In this document: piece by piece, positions 33,958 through 43,132 of the stretch | Position numbering within the stretch: position 1 is the first letter of the stretch | How the letters are laid out: the number at the start of each line of letters is the position of its first letter | NCBI RefSeq assembly: GCF_000010285.1 | Contig: NC_010617.1 | Location: 2,170,001-2,234,000 of the forward strand | Length of the DNA: 64,000 bases | DNA from: Kocuria rhizophila DC2201 | GTDB taxonomy: Bacteria; Actinomycetota; Actinomycetes; Actinomycetales; Micrococcaceae | Reading direction: 5' to 3' | Notes under the pieces: model-generated | The model's input: the letters and a program-made list of their open reading frames with translations, nothing else | What the model was told of the DNA's origin: nothing | Databases searched by the model: none | Program-made: the position numbers and the translations under genes

Positions 33958-35490
33958 TCACTCGGGCTTCATCAGCGGGAAGAGAATGGTCTCCCTGATG
34001 CCGAGGTTGGTGAAGAGCATGATGAGCCGGTCCAGGCCGAGCCCCATGCCGCCCATGGGCGGGGCACCGTGCTCGAGCGCCCGCAGGAAGTCCTCGTCCA
34101 GCTGCATGGCCTCGTGGTCCCCCGCCGCGGACAGCAGCGACTGCTCGGTGAGCCGTTCCCGCTGCACCACGGGGTCCACGAGCTCGGAGAACGCGGTGCC
34201 GCGCTCCATGCCGCCGATGATGAGGTCCCACGCCTCGATCACGCCGGGCTTCTCGCGGTGCGGGCGCGCCAGGGGCTGGGCCGCGGGCGGATAGTCGTAC
34301 ACGAAGGTGGGCTGGAGCAGCGTGGGCTCCACGATCTCCTCGAAGAGCTCCATGACGAGCTTCTGGGCGTCCCACGCGGGATTCACGGGAATGTCCCGCT
34401 CGGCGGCCACGGCGCGCAGCTGCTCCGCGGGGGTTTCCGGGGTGATCTCCCGCCCCACAGCCTCGGACAGACCCGGGTACACGGACACCCACTGCCATTC
34501 ACCGAACAATTCGATGCGGCCCTGCGGGGTGTCGATGCCCTCAACGCCCAGCTGCCGCGCGCATTCCTGGATGATCTCCCGGATCCGGTCCGCCATGTCG
34601 AATTGGTCCGCGTAGGCCTCGTAGGCCTCCAGGGTGGTGAATTCCGGGCTGTGGGAGGAATCCACGCCCTCGTTGCGGAATACCCGCCCGATTTCGAAGA
34701 CCTTATCGATGCCGCCCACCACCGCGCGCTTGAGGTAGAGCTCGGTGGCGATGCGCAGGGTCATGTCCTGGTCGAAGGCGTTGAGGTGGGTCTCGAACGG
34801 CCGCGCCGCGGCGCCGCCGTGCACGAGCTGCAGCATGGGCGTCTCGATCTCCACGTACCCCTGCTGCTCCATGACCCGGCGCACGGTGCGGGTGATCAGG
34901 GAGCGGGTGAGCACGACGTCGCGCGCCTCCTGGCGCACGATCAGGTCCAGGTAGCGCTGGCGCACCCTGGTCTCCTCGTTGAGCTCCTTGTGCATGGTGG
35001 GCAGGGGGCGCAGGGCCTTGGAGGCCATGGTCCAGGAGTCCGCCATGACGGACAGCTCGCCCCGGCGGGAGCTGATGACCCGCCCGGTCACGGCCACGAA
35101 GTCCCCGAGGTCCACGAGGGCCTTCCACTGTGCGAGCGCCTCGTCCCCCACATTCGCCTTGGAGAGCATGACCTGCAGGCGGGTGCCGTCCCCCTCCTGG
35201 AGGGTCCCGAAGCACAGCTTGCCGGTGTTGCGCACGTGCACCACGCGACCGGCCACGGTGACCACGTGGTCGGTCTCCTCGCCGTCCGCGAGGTGACCGA
35301 ACTCCGCCCGCACGCTCGCGAGGGTCGCGGTGCGGTGCACACCCACGGGGTAGGGGTGCATCCCGGCGTCCGCGGCGGCCTGCCGCTTGGCGGCGCGCAC
35401 GGCCATCTGGTCGTTGAGCTCGTGGGCGCTCAGCTCCGGATCGGTGCTGGCGGGCTCGGCGGGAACGGTGGTCTCAGGCTGCTCGGTCAC
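33958..35490 (-). CDS. lysS: Lysyl-tRNA synthetase, class II
   Basis: A 510-residue synthetase that charges tRNA-Lys. The N-terminal OB-fold anticodon-binding domain spans about residues 75-185. Class II motifs are visible: motif 1 region 'LITRTVRRVMEQQGYVEIET', motif 2 'FEIGRVFRNEGVDSSHSPEF' and motif 3 'MGGMGLGLDRLIMLFTN'. The length is normal. The GTG at 35490 is used; TATCCT lies 8 nt upstream, so a near-leaderless transcript may start inside the end of panC (24 nt upstream). The order panC, lysS, lsr2, clpC is conserved. Confidence 0.96.
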   Translation of the reverse strand: MTEQPETTVPAEPASTDPELSAHELNDQMAVRAAKRQAAADAGMHPYPVGVHRTATLASVRAEFGHLADGEETDHVVTVAGRVVHVRNTGKLCFGTLQEGDGTRLQVMLSKANVGDEALAQWKALVDLGDFVAVTGRVISSRRGELSVMADSWTMASKALRPLPTMHKELNEETRVRQRYLDLIVRQEARDVVLTRSLITRTVRRVMEQQGYVEIETPMLQLVHGGAAARPFETHLNAFDQDMTLRIATELYLKRAVVGGIDKVFEIGRVFRNEGVDSSHSPEFTTLEAYEAYADQFDMADRIREIIQECARQLGVEGIDTPQGRIELFGEWQWVSVYPGLSEAVGREITPETPAEQLRAVAAERDIPVNPAWDAQKLVMELFEEIVEPTLLQPTFVYDYPPAAQPLARPHREKPGVIEAWDLIIGGMERGTAFSELVDPVVQRERLTEQSLLSAAGDHEAMQLDEDFLRALEHGAPPMGGMGLGLDRLIMLFTNLGIRETILFPLMKPE

Positions 35491-35514
35491 AGTGGACCAG
35501 GATACCGGTAGCGC

Positions 35515-36363
35515 TCAGATGCGCATGTTGTCGATCAGCCGCGTGGGCCCCACCCACGCGGCCACCAGGGCCAGGGCCCCGGGCGCCGGGTCCACGAACC
35601 CGAGGGTGCGCGGGTCCACGGTCACGAGGTAGTCCAGACGCACCTCGGGCTCCGCGGCCACCTGCCGTCTGGCCTGCTCCAGCGTGAGCCCGCCCGCCGC
35701 GAGCGCGCTCAGGGTGCGGTGCAGCACGAGGGCGTGGCGCGCCTGGCCCTCCGAGAGGTACTGGTTGCGGGAGGACAGCGCGAGCCCCTGCCCGGAGCGC
35801 ACGATGGGCACGGGGCGGATCTCCACGCGGTGGTCGAAGTCACGCACCATGCGCTGCACGAGCAGCAGCTGCTGCGCGTCCTTCTCCCCGAAGTACGCCC
35901 GGAACGGGGTCAGCGGGCCGGGCGCCACGATGGTGAAGAGCTTGTTGACCACGGTCAGGACGCCGTCGAAGTGCCCGGGGCGGGTGGCGCCCTCGAGGAG
36001 CGTCCCCGCGGCACCGGAGGTCACCGTGACCACGGGGGTTCCGTCCGGGTACATCTGCGCGGCGTCCGGGGCGAAGACGAGGTCCACCCCCACCTCGGCG
36101 AGCAGCGCGACGTCCTGCTCCAGCTGACGCGGGTAGCTCTCGAAGTCCTCGCCGGGGCCGAACTGCAGGGGGTTCACGAACACGGACACCACAGTGAGGT
36201 CGTTCTCCGCGCGGGCACGGCGGGCGATCTCCAGGTGGCCGTGGTGCAGCGCGCCCATGGTGGGCAGCAGTCCCACGGAGCGGGCCCCCCGCCCCACGCG
36301 CGCCCCGATCTCCTCGCGCACCTGCTCCACGGTGGTGCACACCACGGGTTCCGCCACGCTCAC
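35515..36363 (-). CDS. panC: Pantothenate synthetase
   Basis: A 282-residue enzyme that joins pantoate and beta-alanine using ATP, the last step of pantothenate synthesis. It has the nucleotidyl-transferase HxGH motif in 'LLPTMGALHHGHLEIARRA', the 'SVFVNPLQFGPGEDFESYPR' pantoate loop and the 'LALSSRNQYLSEG' KMSKS-like loop. The GTG at 36363 overlaps the TGA of the upstream DUF2520 gene by 4 nt (GTGA) with AGGACGAGGA before it. No panD follows, unlike in M. tuberculosis, so beta-alanine must be made from a distant gene or imported. Confidence 0.95.
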   Translation of the reverse strand: MSVAEPVVCTTVEQVREEIGARVGRGARSVGLLPTMGALHHGHLEIARRARAENDLTVVSVFVNPLQFGPGEDFESYPRQLEQDVALLAEVGVDLVFAPDAAQMYPDGTPVVTVTSGAAGTLLEGATRPGHFDGVLTVVNKLFTIVAPGPLTPFRAYFGEKDAQQLLLVQRMVRDFDHRVEIRPVPIVRSGQGLALSSRNQYLSEGQARHALVLHRTLSALAAGGLTLEQARRQVAAEPEVRLDYLVTVDPRTLGFVDPAPGALALVAAWVGPTRLIDNMRI

Positions 36364-37340
36364 TCCTCGTCCTCGAGCGCGGCCAGCACCGCGCGGTAGC
36401 TCATGGCGTCCAGTCTGCCCGACGCCGCGGCGCGCCGGGCCGTCTGACGCGCCAGCGCGCGGTACCCGGCCAGCAGCTCCCGCCCGGCGCCCCCCGGTGA
36501 GGTGCCCGTATGCGGCGGCCGTGCGGCGTCGTCGTTCGCCGGGTCCCCGGGAGCGGCGCCCGCACCGCCGCCGGCCAGCTCGCGCAGTGCGGCCACGTGC
36601 GCGGCCACGGTGGCGACGTCCCCGCGGGCCACCGGGCCCGTGAGGGCGTTCTCCCCGGAGGCCAGGGCGTTGTCCACGGTGGCCCGCACGAGCGGTCCCA
36701 GCACGCGGTCCGGGTGCTCCACACCGATCTCGCCGAGCAGCTGCATGGACTCCCCCAGCACCGTCATCACGTGGTTGGAGCCGTGGGCGAGGGCCGCGTG
36801 GTAGAGCGGGCGGTCCGCCTCGGCGACGACGACGGGCTCCGCGCCCATCTCCACGACGAGCGCCTGCGCGATCGGCAGCACGGGGGCGGCCGCGGTGATC
36901 CCGAAGCTGCAGTCGACCAGCCGCTGCAGGTCCAGGCTGAGCCCCGTGAAGGTCATGGCCGGGTGCACCGCGAGACCGATCCCCCCGGCCGCCCGCACGG
37001 GCTCCAGGACGTCCGTGCCGTAGCGTCCGGCGGTGTGGACCACGAGCTGGCCGGGCTGCCACGCCCCCGTGGCGGCGAGCCCGGCCACGAGACCGGGCAG
37101 CTGGTCGTCCGGCACCGCGAGTAGCACGAGCTCGCTGCGCTCCACGATGGTCTCCACGTCCAGCACCGGCACGTCCGGCAGCAGCGCCGCGGCCCGTTCC
37201 CGGCTGGCCTCCGAGGTCACGTGCACACCAACGACGGCGTGGCCCGCGGCCCGCAGCGCGGCGCCGAGCACGGCACCCACCCTGCCCGCGCTGACGACGC
37301 CCACGCCGAGACGGCCGGGGCGGTGACTGGGGTGGGACAC
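36360..37340 (-). CDS. Rossmann-like/DUF2520 domain protein
   Basis: A 326-residue dinucleotide-binding protein. The N-terminal Rossmann fold contains 'LGVGVVSAGRVGAVLGAALR' (GxxSAGRVG type), and the C-terminal helical DUF2520 domain follows with 'YHAALAHGSNHVMTVLGESM'. The fold resembles 6-phosphogluconate or ketopantoate-type dehydrogenases. Its place just before panC (4-nt overlap) hints at a role near pantoate metabolism, as suggested for homologues such as Rv3603c; this is inference. The GTG at 37340 has GAGGAG 7 nt upstream. Confidence 0.85.
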   Translation of the reverse strand: MSHPSHRPGRLGVGVVSAGRVGAVLGAALRAAGHAVVGVHVTSEASRERAAALLPDVPVLDVETIVERSELVLLAVPDDQLPGLVAGLAATGAWQPGQLVVHTAGRYGTDVLEPVRAAGGIGLAVHPAMTFTGLSLDLQRLVDCSFGITAAAPVLPIAQALVVEMGAEPVVVAEADRPLYHAALAHGSNHVMTVLGESMQLLGEIGVEHPDRVLGPLVRATVDNALASGENALTGPVARGDVATVAAHVAALRELAGGGAGAAPGDPANDDAARPPHTGTSPGGAGRELLAGYRALARQTARRAAASGRLDAMSYRAVLAALEDEE

Positions 37341-37392
37341 GCGAACACTCCTCGCAGGGGACACAACGGCACGCACAGGGTAGCGCACGGCG

Positions 37393-39405
37393 TCAGGGGG
37401 CGGGCGTGCCTCCGGCGGGCGCACCCGCGGCCGTGCCGTCCACCCGCTCGCGCGCCGCGCGGGCGAGCTCCGCGTGGCGCCACTGCAGCTCCCGCGCGGT
37501 GGCCGCGTCCAGGTGCGCCACGGACGTGGTGACGGATCCGGGGGTCACGTGCACCGCGAAACCGCTCAGCCCGAACCGCCGCTCCACCGGACCCTGACGC
37601 AGCGCCACCGACTGGGTCTTGTGGTGCGGGACCACGCTCGCGTGCCGGGCGAGCCGGCCCCAGCGCAGCACCAGGGAGGAGTCGTCCACGGCGAAACCCG
37701 TGCGCCGCCACGTGAGCGGGTCCAGCCAGCGCGCCCGCCGGGGGCTCGTGGTGAACCTGCCGGAACCGCCGATCCCGGTGATCCCCTCCGACACGAGGCC
37801 CTCGGGGGCGTCCGCGAGCGGGAGCACGAGCCCCAGCAGCTCCCGGACCTCGTCCCACGTGCCCACCGGCAGCACCACGGAGCCGAGGCCCTCGGCGTCC
37901 GACGTCCCGCCCTTGCCCGCGGTGACGACCACCACCCGGTGGCCGCCGAAGACCCGCCACAGCAGCGGCGCCGTGACCTCCAGCGCCTGCACACGGCCCG
38001 TGGGGATCGTGGAGGAGCGTTCGTTGAACAGCCCCGCCCGGGTGCGCACTCCCGAGGGCACCTCGCTCAGCGTGAAGCCCCAGCTCTTCTCGAGCCGCGA
38101 GTACAGCCCGGAGACCACACCCAGCAGCGGCGGCAGGCTCGAGGGCAGCACCACCACGAGCGCCTCGGGGAACCACACGGACAGCCCCGCGGCCACCAGC
38201 GCCAGCACCACCAGCACCACGGCCGGCGGCGAGAGCACCAGGCCCAGCAGCACGCGACCGGTGGGCACCGTGAACACGCGGCGCAGCTCGTCCTGCTCGC
38301 CGAGCAGCCCGTACTTCTGGGCCACCCGCACGTCCACGCCGTCCCGGGAGCGCCCACCGCGGGCCGCCCCCGTAGCCTCGGGAGCACCGGTACCCGGGGC
38401 CGCCGCACCAGGGGTGGCCGCCCCCTGGTCAGCCGCAGCGGAGTTCGCCGCACCGGCTGTCGGCGCGCTCCAGGGCGCCACCCGACCCGCGCCGTCCACG
38501 GACGCCTGCGCGTCCTCCGCCGCGCGGGCACCGTCGGGCGCGGTCGGAGCCCGTGGTGACGGGTCCGCGGAGGCCTCCGGCGGCGTCGTGCCCGCCGAGC
38601 CGTGCTGCGCCGCCGCCCGGTGCGCGGCGACCAGCAGCTGTCGTCGCAGCTGCTGCGCGTGCTCCCGGCCCAGGTAGGACAGCTGCAGCACGCTGGACCC
38701 GCCGTCCGCCACGTCGAACTTCAGGGCGGAGAGCCCCAGCACGCGGGGCAGGAAGCGGCGCTCGATGTCGATGCCCTGCACCCTGTCCAGGCGCGCCTGG
38801 CGCTGCGTGCGGAACAGCCAGCCGCTGCGGAAGCGCACGTGCTCCTCGGTGATCTGGTAGCGGGTGAACCACCACGAGAGCAGTCCCAGCCCGATCAGCA
38901 GGCCCAGCACCCCGCACAGCACCGCGAGGGCCAGGCCCGCGCCCACCAGCTGCACGGCACCGCCCACGTCCACGTTGAGGGGCTCGTGCTTGACCAGTGC
39001 GGAGAGGACGTCGTCCAGGAAGGTGTTGCCGATGCCCCACGCGAGGGCCACGAGCAGCAGCCAGCTGCGCACGAACGGCGTCAGCGGGTGGACGCGGTGC
39101 CACACGTCCTCGGCGTCGCGCTGGGGTTCGTCGGGGTGCGGGGGCTCGTCGGGGTGGGGCTGCACCGCCGGTGCCCCGGGCTGGGACCCTGCCTGCGATC
39201 CTCCGGGGTGGGACTCTGCGCGCGGTTCCTCGGGGCGGAGCCCTGCCTGCGGTTCCTGGGGGCGGAACTCGGCCCGGGGTTCCTCGGGACCGGAGTCCCG
39301 CTGCGGTGCCCCGGCTCGGGACGACGGCGCTCGGTCGGGGTGGTGCCCGCGCGGCGGCTGCCCGGGGCCGGGGACCCCGGCCACGGCGTCCTCGGGGCCC
39401 GTCAC
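37393..39405 (-). CDS. Large membrane protein with three bacterial PH (bPH2) modules
   Basis: A 670-residue protein. Residues 1-110 are low-complexity Pro/Glu/Gln repeats (PEEPRAEFRP, PEEPRAESHP). Two membrane helices follow at about 115-190 (RSWLLLVALAWGIGNTFLDD), then a bPH2 module (FRSGWLFRTQRQARLDRVQG). An Ala-rich linker spans about 290-350, then further helices and two more bPH2 modules (VRTRAGLFNERSSTIPTGRV, LRWGRLARHASVVPHHKTQS). This is the YdbT architecture. The function is unknown; the B. subtilis relatives give antimicrobial resistance. The GTG start overlaps the upstream PH gene stop by 4 nt. Confidence 0.85.
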   Translation of the reverse strand: MTGPEDAVAGVPGPGQPPRGHHPDRAPSSRAGAPQRDSGPEEPRAEFRPQEPQAGLRPEEPRAESHPGGSQAGSQPGAPAVQPHPDEPPHPDEPQRDAEDVWHRVHPLTPFVRSWLLLVALAWGIGNTFLDDVLSALVKHEPLNVDVGGAVQLVGAGLALAVLCGVLGLLIGLGLLSWWFTRYQITEEHVRFRSGWLFRTQRQARLDRVQGIDIERRFLPRVLGLSALKFDVADGGSSVLQLSYLGREHAQQLRRQLLVAAHRAAAQHGSAGTTPPEASADPSPRAPTAPDGARAAEDAQASVDGAGRVAPWSAPTAGAANSAAADQGAATPGAAAPGTGAPEATGAARGGRSRDGVDVRVAQKYGLLGEQDELRRVFTVPTGRVLLGLVLSPPAVVLVVLALVAAGLSVWFPEALVVVLPSSLPPLLGVVSGLYSRLEKSWGFTLSEVPSGVRTRAGLFNERSSTIPTGRVQALEVTAPLLWRVFGGHRVVVVTAGKGGTSDAEGLGSVVLPVGTWDEVRELLGLVLPLADAPEGLVSEGITGIGGSGRFTTSPRRARWLDPLTWRRTGFAVDDSSLVLRWGRLARHASVVPHHKTQSVALRQGPVERRFGLSGFAVHVTPGSVTTSVAHLDAATARELQWRHAELARAARERVDGTAAGAPAGGTPAP

Positions 39406-39914
39406 AGGCCCACCATGAGCTCTTCACCGCGCTGGGTGAGCTGCTCGCGCAGGCGGTCCGCTTCCTCCCGGGGCAGTCCGGGCAGCACGGCGTCGGTGCT
39501 CGCGGACGCGGTGTGCAGGGTCAGGGTGGCCAGTCCGAAGGCGTTGAGCACGGGTCCGGTCTTGATGTCCACGTACTGCATGCGGCCGTAGGGCACCACG
39601 GTCACGGAGCGGAAGAACAGGCCCCGGCGCAGCCACAGCTCGGTGGGCGCCTGCGCATAGCCGATGGCGCGCACCCTGCGGGGCACGAGCGCGAGGTTGA
39701 CCAGCCCCCACACCAGGGCGGCGGCGGGCAGGATCCACAGCCACGAGGCGGCTCCGCCCCACACACCCAGCAGCGCGAGAACCAGGGGCACGGCCAGGCC
39801 CGCCGTCCAGGCGGCGGTCCCGATCGCGGCGCCGATCAGGCGCACCGGCACGTACTTGGGGGACACCCCGTGCCAGCTCAGTCCCGCAGGGCTCAGGTCA
39901 GTGGTCGCGGGCAT
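39402..39914 (-). CDS. Small bPH2 membrane protein (YdbS-like)
   Basis: A 170-residue protein with two hydrophobic helices at about residues 28-77 (IGAAIGTAAWTAGLAVPLVL and WLWILPAAALVWGLVNLALV), followed by one bPH2 domain (ELWLRRGLFFRSVTVVPYGR, MQYVDIKTGPVLNAFGL). It pairs with the YdbT-like gene downstream through a GTGA overlap, as ydbS-ydbT do in Bacillus. The ATG at 39914 has GAGAGG 6 nt upstream and overlaps the end of the DUF3180 gene by 17 nt. Confidence 0.85.
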   Translation of the reverse strand: MPATTDLSPAGLSWHGVSPKYVPVRLIGAAIGTAAWTAGLAVPLVLALLGVWGGAASWLWILPAAALVWGLVNLALVPRRVRAIGYAQAPTELWLRRGLFFRSVTVVPYGRMQYVDIKTGPVLNAFGLATLTLHTASASTDAVLPGLPREEADRLREQLTQRGEELMVGL

Positions 39915-40449
39915 ATCCTCCCTCTCCGGTGGCGTACGGGTCACGCCGCCCACCGTACGGGCTTTCCTCCTCCGCGTCCGGGTCATCGGGAGGAAGTCTG
40001 CAGGATTTCTCCACGATCCAGCCCACCACGGCCAGGGCCACGCCCACGAGAACCTGGGCCACGCACTGCCACAGCGGCTGCTGGGTGGAGCGGACACCGA
40101 TCAGGGCCAGCTGGTCCACACCGATCCCCGCGTGCCACCCGGCGCACAGCGCGCCGTAGTACGCGATGGCCTGCGCCGCGGCGGCCGTGCCCACGGCCCA
40201 CACGGGGTCGTACGGCTTGCGCCGCGCCGGGTCTTTCCGGGCGCCCCGGCCGGCCTCCGGGTCCCGGTGGGCGCGCAGCCGCAGCCCGAGGTACGCGACC
40301 ACCGCTCCCGCGGCCACCTCGGCCACGATGCTGACCCAGGCCAGGATGAGCAGGCTCTCCCGCCCCCCGACCACCTGGGCGATGCTCCACCCCACAGCGG
40401 CGGCGACCGCGGCGGCGGCCACGAGGGACAGCAGGTTCAGGTAGCGCAC
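39898..40449 (-). CDS. DUF3180 membrane protein
   Basis: A 183-residue protein with four hydrophobic segments at about residues 5-25, 34-52, 80-100 and 120-140, a charged cytoplasmic loop (HRDPEAGRGARKDPARRKPY) and an acidic C-terminal tail. It matches DUF3180, a family found right after folK in most actinobacteria (Rv3605c in M. tuberculosis). The function is unknown. The GTG at 40449 is within folK (13-nt overlap) with GGAGGAGA just before it, so translation is coupled. Confidence 0.85.
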   Translation of the reverse strand: MRYLNLLSLVAAAAVAAAVGWSIAQVVGGRESLLILAWVSIVAEVAAGAVVAYLGLRLRAHRDPEAGRGARKDPARRKPYDPVWAVGTAAAAQAIAYYGALCAGWHAGIGVDQLALIGVRSTQQPLWQCVAQVLVGVALAVVGWIVEKSCRLPPDDPDAEEESPYGGRRDPYATGEGGYARDH

Positions 40450-40961
40450 GACGTCTCCTCCTCCGGCCGCAGCCGGTGCTCGGTCACGGTGAGGTCCCCC
40501 AGGTCCGCGGCGGCGCGCGCGAGACGCGCGACCGGGACCCCGTCCAGCTCCGCGGCGGGATCCATGAGCTCCCACGGGCGCAGCACGAAGGCCCGCTGCG
40601 CCGCGCGCGGGTGCGGCAGCACGAGCCGCGGGTCCTCGCTGCGCACACCCTCCACGCACACGACGTCCAGGTCCAGGGTGCGCGGGCCCCACCTCAGCTC
40701 CCGGGTGCGCCCGTGGCGCTGCTCGATCCGCTGGCACACCTCCAGCAGCTCCAGGGGCGCGAGCTCGCAGCGCAGCTCCACCACGGCGTTGAGGTAGTCC
40801 GGGGAGCCCTCCGGCCCGCCCACGGAGCGGGTCTCCACCACGGGCGACGCCGCCGTCACCGTGATCCCCGGGCTCGCCTCCAGGTCCCGGACCGCGTGCC
40901 GCAGCACCGCGAGCCGGTCCCCCAGGTTGGCGCCCAGGGCCACGACGCACCGGGCGGCCAT
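40437..40961 (-). CDS. folK: 6-hydroxymethyl-7,8-dihydropterin pyrophosphokinase
   Basis: A 174-residue enzyme that moves pyrophosphate from ATP to 6-hydroxymethyl-dihydropterin in folate synthesis. It has the N-terminal 'VVALGANLGDRLAVLRHAVR', the mid 'YLNAVVELRCELAPLELLEV' and the HPPK signature 'RTRELRWGPRTLDLDVVCVE', with 'LPHPRAAQRAFVLRPWELM' after it. The length is typical. The ATG overlaps the folB stop by 1 nt (TGATG). It is fourth in the folE-P-B-K run. Confidence 0.95.
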   Translation of the reverse strand: MAARCVVALGANLGDRLAVLRHAVRDLEASPGITVTAASPVVETRSVGGPEGSPDYLNAVVELRCELAPLELLEVCQRIEQRHGRTRELRWGPRTLDLDVVCVEGVRSEDPRLVLPHPRAAQRAFVLRPWELMDPAAELDGVPVARLARAAADLGDLTVTEHRLRPEEETSCAT

Positions 40962-41374
40962 CAGCGTGAACCCGCCCCGAGTGCGGCGCGGGTGCGCACG
41001 ATGCTCACGGCCACGTCCGAGAACGTGACGTCGATGGGTGCCTTGGGCTTGTGCACCGTGACCTCGAGGGCGGCCACGAGGGTGAAGCGCTCCAGCAGGC
41101 TGCGGGCGATCTCCTCCGCGAGGGCCTCAATGAGCTGGAACCGCGTGCCGATGATGATCTCGCGCACCATCTCGGCGACCTCGCCGTAGTGCACGGTGCG
41201 GGTGAGGTCGTCGGTGGCACCGGCGGGGCGCAGGTCCACGTGCAGCACGAGGTCCACGAAGAACGGCTGCCCGCTGCGACGCTCCTTCTCGAATACGCCG
41301 TGGTAGCCCACCGCACCCAGCCCGGTGAGGGTGATGCGGTCGAGGTGGGCGGGGTCGGGTGTGGCGGTGGTCAT
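40961..41374 (-). CDS. folB: Dihydroneopterin aldolase
   Basis: A 137-residue enzyme that splits dihydroneopterin to 6-hydroxymethyl-dihydropterin and glycolaldehyde. It has 'RITLTGLGAVGYHGVFEKER', the FolB start with the YHGV substrate contact, and 'LIEALAEEIARSLLERF' and 'EVTVHKPKAPIDVTFSDVAV', the latter containing the catalytic Lys. The ATG at 41374 has GGGAG about 10 nt upstream; an ATG at 41395 would overlap folP by 14 nt. The gap to folP is 7 nt. Confidence 0.95.
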   Translation of the reverse strand: MTTATPDPAHLDRITLTGLGAVGYHGVFEKERRSGQPFFVDLVLHVDLRPAGATDDLTRTVHYGEVAEMVREIIIGTRFQLIEALAEEIARSLLERFTLVAALEVTVHKPKAPIDVTFSDVAVSIVRTRAALGAGSR

Positions 41375-41381
41375 GGCGGCG

Positions 41382-42437
41382 TCAGCTCCCTGCATCCCGG
41401 GGTCGCAGTACGGGTGGTTCGATTCCCAGCCACGCGTGCGCGGTGGCCACCGCGTCCACCGTGGCCGGGACGTCGTGGACGCGCACGGCCCAGGCGCCGC
41501 CGAACGCCGCCAGGGCGCTGAGCGCGGCGGTGGCGCCGTCGCGCCCGTCCACGGGGCGGGGCTCGCCGTCCTCGGCCAGCAGCGCCCCGAGAAAGCGTTT
41601 GCGGGAGGCCGCCACGAGCACCCTGTGGCCCAGCGCCTGCAGCCGGGGCAGGGCCCGCAGCAGCTCCCAGTCCTGCGTGCCGGCCTTCGCGAAGCCCAGA
41701 CCGGGGTCCAGGACCAGGCGCTCCGGGGCCGCGCCGGCCGCGAGCAGCCGGTCGCGCACCGCGGTGAGCTCCCGCAGCACGTCGGCCACCGTGTCCGTGT
41801 AGGTGGCCAGCCCGGTCATGGTCTGCGGGGTCCCGCGCGAGTGCATGAGCACGTACGGCACGCCGGTGGCGCCCACGAGCTCGACCATCTCCGCACTGAC
41901 GGCGGTGCCCGAGACGTCGTTGACGATGTGCGCGCCCGCCTCGATCGCGGCGTGGGCCGTGTCCGCGTTCAGCGTGTCCGCGCTCACGACGACGCCGCGG
42001 CGGCTCAGTTCCCGGATCACCGGCAACACCCTGCGCCGTTCCTCGCGCGGGTCCACCTGCTGCGCGTGCGGACGGGTGGACTCCCCGCCCACGTCCACGA
42101 TGTCCGCTCCCTGCTCCGCGAGGCGCAGGCCGTGCGCGATGGCCGCCGCCTCCGAGTCGTGGCGGCCGCCGTCGCTGAACGAGTCGGGGGTCACGTTGAG
42201 CACCCCCATCACCAGGGTGCGCCCGGTGGGCAGCCCCTCGAACGAGCCCCACCCGAGGGGTGCGTCCCCACCCGCACGGTCCGGCGCATCCGGCCGGGAA
42301 CCGGGGCGGGCGGCGTCGTGGGCTCCGGTGGCCGCGCCCCTGGCGTCGGCTGTCGGGCCCTGGGCACCTGGGGCGGCGCGGGGAGCGCCCGGTGCGCCGC
42401 CCTGGGCGCCGGTGGCGGCGTGGTGCGCGGCGGTCAC
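41382..42437 (-). CDS. folP: Dihydropteroate synthase with N-terminal extension
   Basis: A 351-residue enzyme joining hydroxymethyl-dihydropterin pyrophosphate and p-aminobenzoate; the sulfonamide target. The TIM-barrel domain starts near residue 65 with '[20 protein letters not shown]', followed by '[19 protein letters not shown]', '[20 protein letters not shown]', '[20 protein letters not shown]' and '[15 protein letters not shown]'. The first 60 residues are an Ala/Gly/Pro-rich stretch not found in typical FolP (about 280). The GTG start overlaps the folE TGA (GTGA); no better start exists before the barrel, so the extension is probably real. Confidence 0.92.
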   Translation of the reverse strand: MTAAHHAATGAQGGAPGAPRAAPGAQGPTADARGAATGAHDAARPGSRPDAPDRAGGDAPLGWGSFEGLPTGRTLVMGVLNVTPDSFSDGGRHDSEAAAIAHGLRLAEQGADIVDVGGESTRPHAQQVDPREERRRVLPVIRELSRRGVVVSADTLNADTAHAAIEAGAHIVNDVSGTAVSAEMVELVGATGVPYVLMHSRGTPQTMTGLATYTDTVADVLRELTAVRDRLLAAGAAPERLVLDPGLGFAKAGTQDWELLRALPRLQALGHRVLVAASRKRFLGALLAEDGEPRPVDGRDGATAALSALAAFGGAWAVRVHDVPATVDAVATAHAWLGIEPPVLRPRDAGS

Positions 42438-43132
42438 CGGCCGTGTCCCGCTGCGATCAGGTTCATGGCCTCGGCACGCGTGGCGGGGTCCCGCAGCTGC
42501 CCGCGCACGGCGGAGGTGACCGTCCTGGCGCCGGGCTTGCGCACGCCGCGCATGGACATGCACAGGTGCTCGCACTCGACCACCACGATCGCCCCGGCGG
42601 GGTGCAGGTGCGCCACGAGCGCCTCGACCACCTGGGTGGTCAGCCGCTCCTGGACCTGGGGGCGCTTGGCGTAGAGGTCCACGAGGCGCGCGAGCTTGGA
42701 CAGGCCCGTGACCTTGCCCTCCGGGCCGGGGATGTAGCCCACGTGGGCCACCCCGTGGAACGGCACCAGGTGGTGCTCGCACGTGGAGTAGAACGGCACG
42801 TCACGCACCAGCACCATCTCCGAGTGGCCGATGTCGAAGGACGTGGCGAGCAGCTCGGCGGGATCCTCGTGCAGCCCCGCGAAGACCTCCGCGTACGCGC
42901 GGGCCACCCGAGCCGGGGTGTCGCGGAGACCGTTGCGGTCGGGGTCCTCCCCCACGGCCAGCAGGATCTCCCGCACCGCGGCGGCGATCCTCGGCTGGTC
43001 CACCGCGGCGGAGACCTCACCGGTGCCGGCGTGGTCGAGGAAGGAGCCGGAGACGGGTTCGGAGACCGGTTCGTGGGCGTCGTGTTCGGGAGCGCTGGGG
43101 ATGGGCGCGTTCTGCTCGGGCGCGGGTGCCAT
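42434..43132 (-). CDS. folE: GTP cyclohydrolase I
   Basis: A 232-residue zinc enzyme that makes dihydroneopterin triphosphate from GTP, first step of folate synthesis. Conserved segments are '[20 protein letters not shown]', the zinc/active-site '[20 protein letters not shown]', '[20 protein letters not shown]' and '[20 protein letters not shown]'. The acidic N-terminal extension (about 40 residues) is variable in the family. The ATG begins directly after the ftsH stop (TGAATG), so it is read as part of the ftsH operon. Confidence 0.97.
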   Translation of the reverse strand: MAPAPEQNAPIPSAPEHDAHEPVSEPVSGSFLDHAGTGEVSAAVDQPRIAAAVREILLAVGEDPDRNGLRDTPARVARAYAEVFAGLHEDPAELLATSFDIGHSEMVLVRDVPFYSTCEHHLVPFHGVAHVGYIPGPEGKVTGLSKLARLVDLYAKRPQVQERLTTQVVEALVAHLHPAGAIVVVECEHLCMSMRGVRKPGARTVTSAVRGQLRDPATRAEAMNLIAAGHGR

